Below, piece by piece: positions 63,496-64,000 of a stretch of 64,000 nt of DNA. Origin of the DNA: Serratia sp. Ag1 (GTDB lineage Bacteria; Pseudomonadota; Gammaproteobacteria; Enterobacterales; Enterobacteriaceae); assembly GCF_000743355.1 (NCBI RefSeq), contig NZ_JQEI01000008.1:124001-188000 (forward strand). Direction: 5' to 3'. Both the position numbers and the translations under genes were made by a program. The notes beneath the pieces were generated by a model that saw only the letters and a program-made list of their open reading frames with translations, searched no databases and was not told the DNA's origin. Position 1 is the stretch's first letter. Every line of letters begins with the position of its first letter.

Positions 63496-64000
63496 TTAGT
63501 TACTTAACGTAGTGCGAAAATCACGCGGCGTTGAGCCGGTCATGGCTTTGAATTGGCGGCTGAAGGCGCTGTGATCGGTATAACCGCACTGTAAAGCGAT
63601 ATCGGTAATTGGCAGTTCGCTCGCCAGTAGCTCAGTGGCTTTTTCAAGGCGGACTTTATGGATCATCTGGCGTGGGGTCAGATGGAAAATACGTTTACAG
63701 TAACGCTCGATTTGTGCCACAGAAAGCCCCGTCAGCGCGGTCAGTTCTTCCGAGGTAATTGGCCGGGCAAAATGCTCACGAATGTAGACATCGATCGCCG
63801 CTAAACGCTGGTAAGCCGGGTGGTTGGCTTTGGCCTCCTGCAAATCGTGCGAGATACCAGCCATACCGATAATTTTGCCCTGAGTATCGTGCAGTGCCAG
63901 TTTTTGTGTCAGACACCAACCTGTTTCACGCCCGCTGTAGAGGTGCATCTCCAACTGATCCTGAATCTGTACCCCATGCTGTAACACTCGTAAGTCCTGC
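63496..64000 (-). CDS. AraC-family regulator, N-terminus outside window
   Basis: The frame is open to the window edge, so the start lies beyond 64000; about 167 residues are visible. A PAS-like end (ETGWCLTQKLALHDTQGKII, GMAGISHD) is followed by two helix-turn-helix motifs (ITSEELTALTGLSVAQIERY and ITDIALQCGYTDHSAFSRQF) ending in TPRDFR. It lies upstream of the catabolic operon on the same strand, and is its probable activator. The 197-bp gap contains an inverted repeat TGCCA-N9-TGGCA (63406-63424). Confidence 0.82.
   Translation of the reverse strand, partial: QDLRVLQHGVQIQDQLEMHLYSGRETGWCLTQKLALHDTQGKIIGMAGISHDLQEAKANHPAYQRLAAIDVYIREHFARPITSEELTALTGLSVAQIERYCKRIFHLTPRQMIHKVRLEKATELLASELPITDIALQCGYTDHSAFSRQFKAMTGSTPRDFRTTLSN

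Overview
The window looks like a chromosomal segment of an enterobacterium, most probably Serratia or a close relative (family Yersiniaceae). Most proteins are close to E. coli products from memory (YgfK, SsnA, XdhD, XanQ, GuaD, HybO-HybG, HypD-F, CycA). A full-length 127-bp ERIC element is present, and the DNA has the moderate-to-high GC content of that group. Genus is an inference; no database was searched. No rRNA, tRNA, CRISPR array, prophage or complete insertion sequence was seen.

Left part (1-20.4 kb): a purine and molybdenum-hydroxylase island. yqeB and yqeC (maturation of the selenium-dependent Mo cofactor) diverge from ygfK-ssnA-ygfM-xdhD-xanQ-guaD-ghxQ. The three-subunit xanthine dehydrogenase xdhABC and the cofactor cytidylyltransferase mocA face the opposite way. 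The two transcription units share near-identical sigma-54 promoters (TGGCCTG-N4-TTGCT) and upstream TATCA-N3-TGATA palindromes, so they are probably controlled by one enhancer-binding activator. Between the units lie the 3' remnant of an Rpn-family nuclease gene, reduced to its small-protein end, and the ERIC element.

20.4-29.6 kb: a polysaccharide or oligouronide utilization locus. An exported alginate-lyase-superfamily enzyme and a heparinase II/III-family lyase diverge from a four-gene CUT1 ABC importer and a second, cytoplasmic alginate-lyase-superfamily enzyme. The divergent region carries a 17/19 match to the KdgR operator, which fits breakdown of unsaturated uronates.

29.7-34.1 kb: small unrelated genes (GFA protein, EamA exporter, membrane protein, VOC protein, P-loop kinase), degenerate ERIC pieces, and a chimeric relic joining the end of PnuC to the end of a nicotinamide-riboside kinase.

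34.1-50.1 kb: anaerobic energy metabolism. An orphan DmsA-type molybdoenzyme diverges from a complete hydrogenase-2 operon (hybOABCDEF, hypB, hybG, hypD, hypE, hypF) ending in a HupE/UreJ nickel permease. A perfect FNR box lies before hybO.

50.2-58.1 kb: a GNAT/PAS-LuxR/NCS1-permease operon, two unknown small genes, a LysE/LysR pair, cycA and a universal stress protein. 58.1-64 kb: a catabolic operon (Ldh2-type reductase, APC permease, ketoglutarate-semialdehyde-type dehydrogenase, DapA-family deaminase) beside a truncated AraC regulator, best explained as hydroxyproline (or related cyclic imino acid) degradation.
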